Positions 50,968-59,414 of a stretch of 64,000 nt of DNA are shown here, in pieces. The translations under genes were made by a program, and so were the position numbers. The DNA comes from Chryseobacterium aurantiacum (GTDB taxonomy: Bacteria; Bacteroidota; Bacteroidia; Flavobacteriales; Weeksellaceae). The DNA lies in assembly GCF_003020585.1 (NCBI RefSeq), contig NZ_PXUE01000006.1, forward strand, positions 1 to 64,000, written 5' to 3'. Positions within the stretch are counted from its first letter, which is position 1. Each line of letters starts with the position of its first letter. The notes under the pieces were generated by a model that did no database searches, was not told where the DNA came from, and worked only from the letters and a program-made list of their open reading frames with translations.

Positions 50968-51378
50968 ATGTATCCAACAGATTTAGTAATGCCTATGAAG
51001 GCTGAACTTACAGATAAAGGTTTTCAAGACTTAACATCTCCTGCACAGGTAGAAGAGGCGTTAAAGCAGACTGGAACTACATTATTGGTGATCAACTCTG
51101 TATGCGGATGTGCTGCAGGAGCTGCTAGACCAGGAGTAGTGTACTCTTTGACTGGAGACAAGAAGCCTGATCATTTAACAACTGTATTTGCAGGATTTGA
51201 TACAGAAGCTGTATCCGAAGCAAGAAAACACCTTGCTCCATTTCCTCCAAGCTCTCCTTGTGTAGCGCTTTTCAAGGATGGTGAATTGGTTCACATGCTG
51301 GAAAGACACCACATCGAAGGAAACCCTGCTGGTGCCATTGCTGCAAACCTTCAGGCTGCTTACGACGAATACTGCTAA
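50968..51378 (+). CDS. BrxA/BrxB-family bacilliredoxin
   Basis: A 136-residue thioredoxin-fold protein. The CGC active site is in NSVCGCAAGAARPGV (Cys near 46 and 48), as in BrxA/BrxB (YphP/YqiW), which remove bacillithiol from S-bacillithiolated proteins. FPPSSPCVALFKDGELVHMLERHHIEG is the conserved C-terminal half. Bacillithiol is known from Firmicutes, Deinococcus and some Bacteroidota, so its presence here is plausible, but no bacillithiol synthesis gene is in the window. It is monocistronic with a strong promoter and terminator. Confidence 0.93.
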   Translation: MYPTDLVMPMKAELTDKGFQDLTSPAQVEEALKQTGTTLLVINSVCGCAAGAARPGVVYSLTGDKKPDHLTTVFAGFDTEAVSEARKHLAPFPPSSPCVALFKDGELVHMLERHHIEGNPAGAIAANLQAAYDEYC

Positions 51379-51401
51379 GAAATATAAGCACTCAAAAAAA
51401 T

Positions 51402-51430
51402 AAAACCGCTACAAAATTGTAGCGGTTTTT
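51402..51430 (+). terminator. Terminator of the bacilliredoxin gene
   Basis: The arms AAAACCGCTACAA and TTGTAGCGGTTTT meet almost without loop and are followed by T. Confidence 0.85.
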
Positions 51431-51600
51431 CTATTATACCCATTGGGATTAAAGAGCATAATAGGACTAAACCAAAAGTAAGTTAGTTGTCATATGACAA
51501 AGAAAAAATGCAAAATATCAAAATCATCCATCACCATATATTTGGATTAACCTTAATTATTATTTAACTAATGCATTCTCTATCTTTTCAGAAATATTTC

Positions 51601-53199
51601 TTAATTAGTCAAATCAATTCTAGTAGCAATAATCCTATTTTCACCCCAGTTTCCGCCCACATTTCTGAAGTAAAAATCAGGAATATTGGAGCTTGAATTA
51701 TTAGGGTTAAACATAATGTAATATCTGTTGGTTACCGTGCTCCCATTTTTTATCAGGAAATAGCCCTGTCCAGGAATAAATTTAGTAGGTGAAGCTGTTC
51801 GTGGCCCCTGAAATAACATCCCAACATATTGCGCAACCCCCATTATCTGATTTCCTGTTACTGGATCAACTGATAAGAAATCAGGAGTAAGAATTGCAGA
51901 ATTAGGTCCCGGTGGATTATAGCCCGGTGTCGCAGCGCCAGGAAGCTCAGACAAAGAAAATCGGGTATAAATCCAATCATTAGCAGTTAGATAGGTTGCA
52001 TTATCAGTATAACCCACTAACATTTCCGTTAGGTCAATTCTCCAAGACCCCGGAGGTAAGTCAATATAAGAACCTGTGGATAGCCAATAAGTTTGGCCTT
52101 GCCCAACAAAAGGAACATCAATCGTATTAGAGGCACTATGAACTACTCCCATTTTATATGGTACAATGGGAGCTTTCCACGTTCCCACTCCATTAGCATC
52201 TGATGTCAGCACTAGATCAATTGCCTGGTTTCCGTCAACCAGCTTAAAACCCGTAGTGGGAGAAGCTGCTGTTCCGCCTGTTTGAATCTCTAGTTTTTGC
52301 GAAGGGGTAATGGTTCCTAATCCTAGATTACCGTTGGCAAGAACAGTAACATCATTCATTTGCTGTGCAGCTGTGTGTCCTGAACCAGTGGTAGGGTTGT
52401 CTTTTGCACCATCAATATTAAAAATACCCTGCGGATTTGTTGTATCGATGCCAACAGAACCAGCTCCAGTAATTCTAACTTTTTCTGTACCATCAGTATT
52501 TAACCCTAAAGCTGATGTAGTTCCAGATGTTTCTACAATACCATATAAACCAGATGATGTTACCCCCGTACCACGAAATTGTAATGACCCAATAGTACCA
52601 CCAGAAGTTGGAACAGTCTGATTCGTCAAAAAAGCCGGTGTTGTATCAGAAGTGATGCCAATATTATCTTTGCTCCCATTTCCTATACTTTCCAAATGTA
52701 TTCCGTATGTTGGTGTGGAGGTACCTACCCCAAAAAAGCCGGCAGTTGTTAACCTCGCCTTTTCAGTACCATTTGTAACAATTGGCAAGTCAAAGTTATT
52801 ATTGGTTCCTAAAGTTTTTAATACGGTCTCTGAATTCCCTCCAGGATACCAAGCGGTTGCAGGAGGTGTAGAACCTCCAGCTACCCCAAGCTTGATCCAT
52901 TTGATCGCTGTAGCATCATAATAATAGTAACCAGGAGATGTCACATCAATTGTTTTACCAGCAGGAGTACCCGAAACTGCGCCAGTCACATACACTAAAG
53001 CTGCATTTTGGGCTGTACCATAAAGTAAGTCTTTCCCCTTAAGCACATCACCTGTCATGCGCGGAGCAATAATCCCTTCCGGTTTGGAAACTGTAGGATT
53101 TATCATGACATCCAAAGTAGAATTGGGAGTGTCTGTATTAATACCCACCTGAGAATAAGCCAATCCCGAAAAAAGGATAGCTATTAAAGATTTTTTCAT
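51601..53199 (-). CDS. Secreted repeat-type surface protein, unknown function
   Basis: A 532-residue exported protein with signal peptide (MKKSLIAILFSGLAYSQ). VGINTDTPNSTLDV follows the cleavage site. Related phrases recur through the protein: VGTSTPTYGIHLES, GIDTTNPQGIFNI and GLGTITPSQKLEI, the G-x-G/D-T-x-x-P repeats seen in phage-tail-like and flavobacterial surface proteins. The last 180 residues form a separate domain rich in aromatic and Pro residues without cysteines. No type IX secretion C-terminal signal was recognised. The function is unknown. A decayed paralogue of its N-terminus lies just upstream. Confidence 0.82.
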   Translation of the reverse strand: MKKSLIAILFSGLAYSQVGINTDTPNSTLDVMINPTVSKPEGIIAPRMTGDVLKGKDLLYGTAQNAALVYVTGAVSGTPAGKTIDVTSPGYYYYDATAIKWIKLGVAGGSTPPATAWYPGGNSETVLKTLGTNNNFDLPIVTNGTEKARLTTAGFFGVGTSTPTYGIHLESIGNGSKDNIGITSDTTPAFLTNQTVPTSGGTIGSLQFRGTGVTSSGLYGIVETSGTTSALGLNTDGTEKVRITGAGSVGIDTTNPQGIFNIDGAKDNPTTGSGHTAAQQMNDVTVLANGNLGLGTITPSQKLEIQTGGTAASPTTGFKLVDGNQAIDLVLTSDANGVGTWKAPIVPYKMGVVHSASNTIDVPFVGQGQTYWLSTGSYIDLPPGSWRIDLTEMLVGYTDNATYLTANDWIYTRFSLSELPGAATPGYNPPGPNSAILTPDFLSVDPVTGNQIMGVAQYVGMLFQGPRTASPTKFIPGQGYFLIKNGSTVTNRYYIMFNPNNSSSNIPDFYFRNVGGNWGENRIIATRIDLTN

Positions 53200-53276
53200 A
53201 ATTGCCTATGTTTTTAAAAAAAGTTAAAAAAATTAAACTGTTGAGTTTATATTGTATAAATTTTTTTATGTTATTA

Positions 53277-53447
53277 TCAGAAACTGTGGGATCGTATTGT
53301 TGCTTTGAACAGACATCTATAAAGCCGTTTGGGAGGAGTAGAATCTACTCTTACACCCAATATTGTATTAGGTGTATTATTGGAGGGAATACTTTCAAGA
53401 GAGTAAAGGCTTCCTGATGCAAGCATTGCTAATAAATATTTTCCCAT
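53277..53447 (-). pseudogene. Remnant of a paralogue of the secreted surface protein
   Basis: The minus-strand frame reads MGKYLLAMLASGSLYS, then SNNTPNTILGVRVDSTPPK, before losing similarity and ending at 57 codons. It matches the start of the neighbouring protein (signal peptide ending LAYSQ, then NTDTPNSTLDV). Only the signal peptide and first repeat survive, so it is a truncated duplicate in the promoter-side region of the intact gene. Confidence 0.55.
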
Positions 53448-54188
53448 GATTTTGTTTCTAAAAAATCAATTCTTATTTTTAGTAGCCTTATAAAGACCAC
53501 TTTCTGGTCAACTAATTATGATATTCTTTTAAGCAAAAAATACCTAATCAATTATTCCTTAATCATTTGTGAAGACAAAATTAGAATAGTGATTACACAT
53601 ATCCTATGCTGATTTCACATAACATTAAAATGATTAAAAAAAAACACAAAAAATCTGCTATAAATCTAAAAATCAACTATTTATATTATTCATTTTTTAC
53701 AATCCTTTTTTTACATTTTACATTATCTGATTGCCGATAGCATAAGCAATAAATGATGATTTTAATTTCATTTTATTTAAAGAAATCCATAAAAACATTT
53801 CATGTTCCTAAAACATATTTTTAAAATTTGTTGATCCTTTATTTAAAAATCATCATTTATCATCAGGCAAATTGTGAGGTCAATTTTTATGAAAACGAGG
53901 TAAAGAAACAGAGGTCAAAGAAAGTATATCTCAAAAAATAAAAAGCGTTGAAAACAAAACTTAATAATCAGTTGCTAAACAGGACAAAGAATTCGGGCTT
54001 CACGGCTTTTTCTTGTGAGCCAATGGAAACTCCGGACAGGAAAAATCGTTTTCTAAAAGCCAATCCATTCCCGTGGCATCATGCTTTATTAAAACAAAGG
54101 ATGAATTGTAATTCCGATTTTCATAACAAGAAGAAAATGAAATTTTTATTTAATTCTTTAAAAAATTTTCAGAAATTTCAAATATCAT
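53448..54188. other. Gene-free AT-rich spacer
   Basis: About 740 bases without a convincing gene. A 103-codon frame (53948-54259) starts at TTG, has no recognisable product and overlaps the GH3 promoter and start, so it is left out. No tRNA or strong hairpin was seen. Confidence 0.5.
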
Positions 54189-54196
54189 TATATTTG
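54189..54196 (+). promoter_or_regulatory. Promoter -7 box of the GH3 gene
   Basis: TATATTTG fits TAnnTTTG and ends five bases before the ATG at 54202, implying a leaderless mRNA. Confidence 0.6.
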
Positions 54197-54201
54197 TTGG
54201 A

Positions 54202-55716
54202 ATGGCAACCAAGGCACTTTTCAATACTGTGGTCAACTGGTTCATCCGTCAAAGGATAGATCAGATTCAAAATTTCATGGATCATCCCATTGAAACACAG
54301 AAAGGTATATTGTTTTCTCAACTGTTTCATGCAGAGGATACGGAATATGGTAAGCTGCATGGCTTCAATTCTGTTTCGAGTTATCAGGATTTTAAAAATA
54401 AGGTTCCTATCGTTACCTATGAAGATTTTGAGCCTTATATTGAAAGGGCACGTCAGGGGCACAAGGATGTAAGCTGGCCAGGATTGATTAAGCATTTTGC
54501 CAAATCATCGGGAACGACCAATGCTAAAAGCAAATTTATCCCTATTTCTGCCGAAAGCCTTGAATACTGTCATATGAAGGCAGGAAAGGACATGGTATCC
54601 ATTTACGCCAACAACCATCCTGAAAATCAGCTTTTTAACTATAAAAACTTACGTTTAGGCGGAAGTTCTGAACTGTATGCGGATTTTAACACAAAATTTG
54701 GCGACTTATCTGCTATTTTAATTGATAATCTCCCATTTTGGGTAGAAATTACCACCACACCAAGTAAGAAAGTTTCTTTAATGGGGGAATGGGAAAGCAA
54801 ACTTAAGGCTATTACCTCAGAGGTAAAAAATGAAGATGTAGGAAGTATTCTGGGGGTACCGAGCTGGATGATGGTTCTTTTACAAAGGGTATTAAAGGAG
54901 ACCAATGTAGGGAGTATTTCTGAGCTGTGGCCTAATCTGGAGGTCTTTTTCCATGGTGGAATCAGTTTCAAGCCTTACAGGGAACAATACAAGCAGATCA
55001 TCGGAAAAAACATCAATTACTACGAGATCTACAATGCATCTGAAGGGTTTTTCGGGATACAGGACAGATCGAATAGTGATGAAATGCTTCTGATGCTGGA
55101 TTATGGAATATTCTACGAGTTTATACCGATGGATCAGTTTCATTTTTCAAATCCAAGGGTAGTAAGCCTGGAAGATGTGGAAATTGGGAAAAACTATGCC
55201 ATGGTGATCACCACCAACGGCGGATTGTGGAGATACCTGATTGGGGATACCGTGGTGTTCACATCAATCAATCCTTTCAGAATAAAAATAACGGGAAGAA
55301 CCAAGCATTATATCAATGCTTTTGGAGAAGAGCTCATGATTAATAACGTAGAATCTGCGTTGTCAAAGGCCTGTGAAAATACGGGTGCCAGGGTTACCGA
55401 CTTTACCGGGGCTCCGGTTTTTATGAAAAACAATGAAGGTGGGGCTCACGAGTGGATCTTTGAATTCAGCCAATTTCCTGACAGTCTGGATAATTTTATT
55501 GATGCTTTTGACCAGCATTTAAAGACCATCAATTCGGATTACGAAGCAAAGAGATACAACAATATTACCCTTAAAAGACCTATTGTACATATTGCAAAAG
55601 ATAATCTATTCTACCACTGGCTGGAGTCCAAAGGAAAGCTTGGAGGACAGAATAAGGTGCCAAGATTAAGCAATGACAGGGAATATATAGAACCGCTTCT
55701 GGAGCTTAATAAGTAA
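54202..55716 (+). CDS. GH3-family acyl-adenylate/amide-forming protein
   Basis: A 504-residue member of the GH3 family, ANL-type acyl-acid amido synthetases best known from plant auxin and jasmonate metabolism. AKSSGTTNAKSKFIPIS (about 96-112) is the nucleotide-binding loop, YNASEGFFGIQD the acyl-site motif, and GRTKHYINAFGEELMINNVE the C-terminal hinge. Many Bacteroidota carry such a gene; the substrate is not known and auxin should not be assumed. It is monocistronic, apparently leaderless, with a terminator. Confidence 0.92.
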   Translation: MATKALFNTVVNWFIRQRIDQIQNFMDHPIETQKGILFSQLFHAEDTEYGKLHGFNSVSSYQDFKNKVPIVTYEDFEPYIERARQGHKDVSWPGLIKHFAKSSGTTNAKSKFIPISAESLEYCHMKAGKDMVSIYANNHPENQLFNYKNLRLGGSSELYADFNTKFGDLSAILIDNLPFWVEITTTPSKKVSLMGEWESKLKAITSEVKNEDVGSILGVPSWMMVLLQRVLKETNVGSISELWPNLEVFFHGGISFKPYREQYKQIIGKNINYYEIYNASEGFFGIQDRSNSDEMLLMLDYGIFYEFIPMDQFHFSNPRVVSLEDVEIGKNYAMVITTNGGLWRYLIGDTVVFTSINPFRIKITGRTKHYINAFGEELMINNVESALSKACENTGARVTDFTGAPVFMKNNEGGAHEWIFEFSQFPDSLDNFIDAFDQHLKTINSDYEAKRYNNITLKRPIVHIAKDNLFYHWLESKGKLGGQNKVPRLSNDREYIEPLLELNK

Positions 55717-55761
55717 AACTATAACAGTCTTAATAAATCATTTTATTGAGCTAAAAAATAA

Positions 55762-55797
55762 AAACCCGCAGCTGAATTCAACTGCGGGTTTATTTTT
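55762..55797. terminator. Terminator between the GH3 gene and the convergent lipoprotein gene
   Basis: The arms AAACCCGCAG and CTGCGGGTTT enclose a 10-base loop, with T after and A before. Confidence 0.85.
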
Positions 55798-56243
55798 TAT
55801 TTGCTTAAATCTTCTTTTAATTTTTTAGCGGCATCTTCTACTTTTGCAGCTCCTTTTCTTGCTGCATCTTTTGCATCTTTCCCCGCTTCCTGGGCTCCGC
55901 TTTTAATATCTTTTCCTACTTTGTTAGCCTCTGCTTTAATGTCCTGCCCTGCCTTGTTAAGATCCTGTTTGGTTTTATCTGCAGTGGCATCAATTTTATC
56001 TTTGGCTTTCTGTGCCGCGTTGTCAATTTTATTTCCGGCCTGATCTAGCTTTTCATTTACATTTTCCTTTGCTTCATTCACTTTTGCTGAGTCAACAATG
56101 TGGGGAGATGTTTCTGAAACGGTTGTAGTGGTGGTGGTAACTGATCCGTCAGCACTTTCTACCTGCTCTGTTTTTGTTGTTGATTTTGTACAGGCAACAG
56201 TGAATATAGAAATCACTACTGCTGCAAGAATTTGTTTTTTCAT
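55797..56243 (-). CDS. Lipoprotein with LEA/apolipoprotein-like helical repeats
   Basis: A 148-residue lipoprotein. The signal peptide ends in FTVACTKS, Cys18 being the lipid site. A Thr-rich linker (VTTTTTTVSETS) follows. Residues about 55-148 are Ala/Lys/Asp 11-mer-like amphipathic repeats (AAQKAKDKIDATADKTKQDL), as in LEA proteins and YtxH-type stress proteins. The charge pattern predicts one long helix that is disordered in solution. A protective or envelope-spacing role is inferred. It follows another lipoprotein gene by 24 bases on the same strand. Confidence 0.85.
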   Translation of the reverse strand: MKKQILAAVVISIFTVACTKSTTKTEQVESADGSVTTTTTTVSETSPHIVDSAKVNEAKENVNEKLDQAGNKIDNAAQKAKDKIDATADKTKQDLNKAGQDIKAEANKVGKDIKSGAQEAGKDAKDAARKGAAKVEDAAKKLKEDLSK

Positions 56244-56267
56244 ATTGTATATTTTTAGGAATGTTTT

Positions 56268-56630
56268 TTATTCTGTTTTGGTTTCGTTTGATACAGAGGT
56301 TTCAGAAGTTTTCTTCTTCTTTTCCGCGTCTGTTTTTTTCTTTTCCTCCTCCTGTTTTAATTTATTCTCTTTTTCAAGTTCAGCTTTAAGTTTTATTTCT
56401 TCTTCCTGAGCTTTTTTAACCTGTTTTACAGAGTCTAAATATTGAGGAGATGACATTCTGATCTTACGGGCAATATCTACCGAAACGGCACCCGTTGAAA
56501 AGGAATCCACTGCGGTGGTGTCATATTGAATTTTAATTTCCGGCTCAGCATTCACATTGGAAACTTCTTTCTTGGAACATGCTGTAAGCAGAATGATAAA
56601 AATAAAAATGGCAGGCAGTAAATTTTTCAT
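56268..56630 (-). CDS. Lipoprotein with charged coiled-coil tail
   Basis: A 120-residue lipoprotein, signal peptide ending LLTACSKK (Cys18). A middle segment (KIQYDTTAVDSFSTGAVSVD) precedes a Lys/Glu coiled-coil tail (about 74-112). No family is recognised. It starts just after the endonuclease-like gene and before the LEA-like lipoprotein gene, so the three may form one transcript. Confidence 0.78.
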   Translation of the reverse strand: MKNLLPAIFIFIILLTACSKKEVSNVNAEPEIKIQYDTTAVDSFSTGAVSVDIARKIRMSSPQYLDSVKQVKKAQEEEIKLKAELEKENKLKQEEEKKKTDAEKKKKTSETSVSNETKTE

Positions 56631-56634
56631 GGAA

Positions 56635-57606
56635 CTAATTTAGTAGAAATTCTGCAATTACAGGATAATGATCCGATAATTTCACAGATTGGTCTACTTT
56701 ATAACTTAAAGGAATGATTGATTTTGAGCTGAAGATATAATCAATTCTTAAAGGAACTTTATAATCATGAAAGCTGCTTGCACTACCCTTTCCAGCAGTT
56801 AAAAACGCATCCTGAAGGTCTCTTCCAAGGCTGTAATACTCATAGGAATTAGGAACAGAGTTAAAATCTCCTGCTAAAATTACAGGATAAGGTGAAAAAT
56901 CAATCACCTTTCTGATTTTTTTAATCTGATCTTCATGAGCCTGAAACGTAGGAATCATACGGGAAAGAAGTGTTGAAACGTTTCCTATTCCCAGACCTTC
57001 CAGTTTTGTAAACATTGTTTTGTGCAGTCGGAACGGCTCCAGATAAACATTTACAATACGGATGATCTTTCCGTTGATATCTACATCTGCATAAAAAGAG
57101 TTTCCTCTGGAATTATCTTCAATTATCTCAGCCTGTCTTAGAATCTTATGTTTTGTTTTAAGAATAACTGAGGGATATTTTACAAGATCCTGTCTTAGGG
57201 CACGGTTGGTATCCTTTTCCTGAACCAGAATAATATCCGGGTCTTGCTCTTTAATATAGTTTTTCACCTTATCCCATCCGTAGTCACCATACTTTACATT
57301 AAAGGTTAAAACTTTGATATCACGTATTGTTTTGATGTTTTCTGTTTTGGGAGAAAAGTTAATCCATCGTCTTATGGGATTATAAAAAACCAATGTACCT
57401 AAAGCAAATGCGATTGCAATTTTTTGTTTTTTAAAAGCCCAGACTAATGTAAGAAGTAAATGTGCAAGTATCAAATACGGAAAACCAAGAGAAAGAAGAT
57501 TAAGATTCCCCAAAAGATTAGGTGGAACCCATGCATTTCCCAGCGTGCATAAGAGCAAAACGGCAACGGCGATATGTATAAATAGTAATATCTGATTGGA
57601 CTTCAT
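56635..57606 (-). CDS. Membrane-anchored endonuclease/exonuclease/phosphatase-family protein, copy 1
   Basis: A 323-residue protein from the ATG at 57606 (MKSNQILLFIHIAVAVLLLC); a longer frame exists but its extra residues are not like the family. Three membrane helices (about 6-24, 38-58, 64-80) anchor a domain of the EEP superfamily: VLTFNVKYGD, ILVQEKDTN with the metal Glu, LAGDFNSVPNSYEY with catalytic Asp/Asn, and SDHYPVIAEF with the final His. Such enzymes cleave phosphodiesters (nucleic acid, phosphoinositide or sphingomyelin); the substrate is unknown. The paralogue lies just upstream. Confidence 0.9.
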   Translation of the reverse strand: MKSNQILLFIHIAVAVLLLCTLGNAWVPPNLLGNLNLLSLGFPYLILAHLLLTLVWAFKKQKIAIAFALGTLVFYNPIRRWINFSPKTENIKTIRDIKVLTFNVKYGDYGWDKVKNYIKEQDPDIILVQEKDTNRALRQDLVKYPSVILKTKHKILRQAEIIEDNSRGNSFYADVDINGKIIRIVNVYLEPFRLHKTMFTKLEGLGIGNVSTLLSRMIPTFQAHEDQIKKIRKVIDFSPYPVILAGDFNSVPNSYEYYSLGRDLQDAFLTAGKGSASSFHDYKVPLRIDYIFSSKSIIPLSYKVDQSVKLSDHYPVIAEFLLN

Positions 57607-57681
57607 GAAAAAAACGGTCTTGGTACGGATTTTTTTAAGCAAAAACCCTACCAAGCAGTCAAACATTAACTATTTTTATGA

Positions 57682-58671
57682 TTATTTGTCGCTTACTGAA
57701 AATTTTGAAATGACAGGATAATGATCTGAAACACTGACAGAACGGTCAACGACGTAGGAAACAGCCTTTAATGACTTTGAAGAAAAAACATAGTCTATCC
57801 TGATTGGAAATTTGTAATCGTGAAAGCTGGTTGCACTTCCTCTTCCCGATGTTAAAAAAGCATCATCAAGCCCCTCTGATAAGTGATAATACTCATAAGA
57901 ATTGGGAACAGAGTTAAAATCTCCTGCTACAACAACAGGATATGGAGAGCTTTCAATAGCACTTTTGATAAACCCGATCTGCTCCTGATGTTTTTTAAAG
58001 GTGGGGATAAGCCTTTTTACAACATCTTTTACTTTTTGTTCATTATCCTCTGTGTTTCCGTTAAGGCTTACCATTTCTCTTTCAAATTGAAACGGATGGA
58101 GGTATACATCAATAAATCTATAGACCTTCCCTTTTATTTCGATATCAACCTGAATGGCAGGAACTCTTTCTTTATCATTCGATTCTATTATTTTCTCCCC
58201 GACTACTTTATGCCTGGTAAAAACAGAAAATCCACTTAGAGGACTTACTTTTTTATATCCCTCAAAATCATAACCATCCCCCGCATCTTCCTGTAAGAGA
58301 ATCACATCTGCATTCTGAGACCTAAGGTATTTTTCAACCTCCATCCGTCCCAAAATACCATTTTTAGTATTAAAAGAAATTATTTTCAGATCTCCTTCTT
58401 TCTCTTTATCGGAAGAATAATTAACCCATCTTTTTACGGGACTTATGAAGGCCAGTCCTGCAAACATGAATACAAAAGCTCTTTTTTTCCAGCTGAAAAC
58501 CCAGAAAACCGTCAATATAATATAAGAAACGATCAGTATAGGAAAGCCAAGAGAAAGCAAATTAAACCACGGAAATATCTTGGGTGGAATATAGGCATTC
58601 AATAAGGTTCCCAACAATAGAAAAAGGATTCCCAAATGCAGAATTAAGAGTATGAGTCGAAAAATCTTCAC
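57682..58671 (-). CDS. Membrane-anchored endonuclease/exonuclease/phosphatase-family protein, copy 2
   Basis: A 329-residue paralogue of the preceding gene with the same three N-terminal helices (NAYIPPKIFPWFNLLSLGFP matches copy 1 closely). The EEP motifs are IISFNTKNGI, VILLQEDAGD, VAGDFNSVPNSYEYYHLS and SDHYPVISKF. All catalytic residues are retained in both copies, so both should be active. The tandem arrangement with 75 bases between indicates duplication. It lies next to the rhomboid gene. Confidence 0.9.
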   Translation of the reverse strand: MKIFRLILLILHLGILFLLLGTLLNAYIPPKIFPWFNLLSLGFPILIVSYIILTVFWVFSWKKRAFVFMFAGLAFISPVKRWVNYSSDKEKEGDLKIISFNTKNGILGRMEVEKYLRSQNADVILLQEDAGDGYDFEGYKKVSPLSGFSVFTRHKVVGEKIIESNDKERVPAIQVDIEIKGKVYRFIDVYLHPFQFEREMVSLNGNTEDNEQKVKDVVKRLIPTFKKHQEQIGFIKSAIESSPYPVVVAGDFNSVPNSYEYYHLSEGLDDAFLTSGRGSATSFHDYKFPIRIDYVFSSKSLKAVSYVVDRSVSVSDHYPVISKFSVSDK

Positions 58672-58680
58672 AAAAATAAA

Positions 58681-59409
58681 TTAATTGAATCTATATAAAT
58701 GTTTCTTCCAGCTTCTTGCCAAAATCCATCCTACCAAAGCACCCCCAACGTGAGCCAGGTGAGCAATTCCTCCTCCGTTACCGGAAATCCCAAGGTATAC
58801 TGAAACAACAATCACAATAGGCATCAGATATTTTACCTTTATTGGAATCGGAATAAACATCATCATGATTTTGGAATCAGGGTATAATGTTGCAAAGGCT
58901 GCCACTACTCCGAAGATGGCACCGGAAGCTCCAACCATAGGTGTTGCCACAATACCTTTTAAACTTTCTAATAATTCTTTCTGCTTAAGAACAGCTGCTG
59001 CATTTCCACTAAACTCTACGCTTGCACCGGAAAGATAAGCTCCTACATTGAAGCCAAGTTCCTGCAATTGATTGGAAAGCTGTTGAACTTCCACAAAGTT
59101 CCAAAGGTTAAAAAGGAAAAAAGCACCCAATCCACTTAAAAAATACATGATCAGATATCTTCTGTCACCCAATGTTTGTTCAAGAACAGGACCAAAACTA
59201 TAGAGAGTCAGCATATTAAACAAAATGTGCATAATGCTTCCGTGCATAAACATATGGGTAATGATCTGCCATGAATGGAAAAAAGGAGAAAACGGATAAA
59301 AACCGGCCAGATAGCCGATAATCTGATTTCCCATTAAAGAGGTTACAATAAATACGATCACATTGATAATGATAATATTTCTTGTAATTGGTGGTATATT
59401 GTTAAACAT
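58681..59409 (-). CDS. Rhomboid-family intramembrane serine protease
   Basis: A 242-residue six-helix membrane protease. The catalytic Ser is in GASGAIFGVVA (about 160-170) and the His in AHLAHVGGALVGW; the HxxxNM-like helix is seen as HILFNMLTLYSFGP. A roughly 45-residue insertion between helices 2 and 3 (FVEVQQLSNQLQELGFN) is larger than in E. coli GlpG and is common in Bacteroidota. It cleaves membrane proteins; the substrates are unknown. It starts five bases after mutL on the same strand, suggesting co-transcription. Confidence 0.92.
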   Translation of the reverse strand: MFNNIPPITRNIIIINVIVFIVTSLMGNQIIGYLAGFYPFSPFFHSWQIITHMFMHGSIMHILFNMLTLYSFGPVLEQTLGDRRYLIMYFLSGLGAFFLFNLWNFVEVQQLSNQLQELGFNVGAYLSGASVEFSGNAAAVLKQKELLESLKGIVATPMVGASGAIFGVVAAFATLYPDSKIMMMFIPIPIKVKYLMPIVIVVSVYLGISGNGGGIAHLAHVGGALVGWILARSWKKHLYRFN

Positions 59410-59414
59410 ATTTT

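Noticed and set aside
53948..54259. 103-codon plus-strand frame before the GH3 gene
   Set aside because: It starts at TTG, shows no domain, and runs across the GH3 promoter and start codon.
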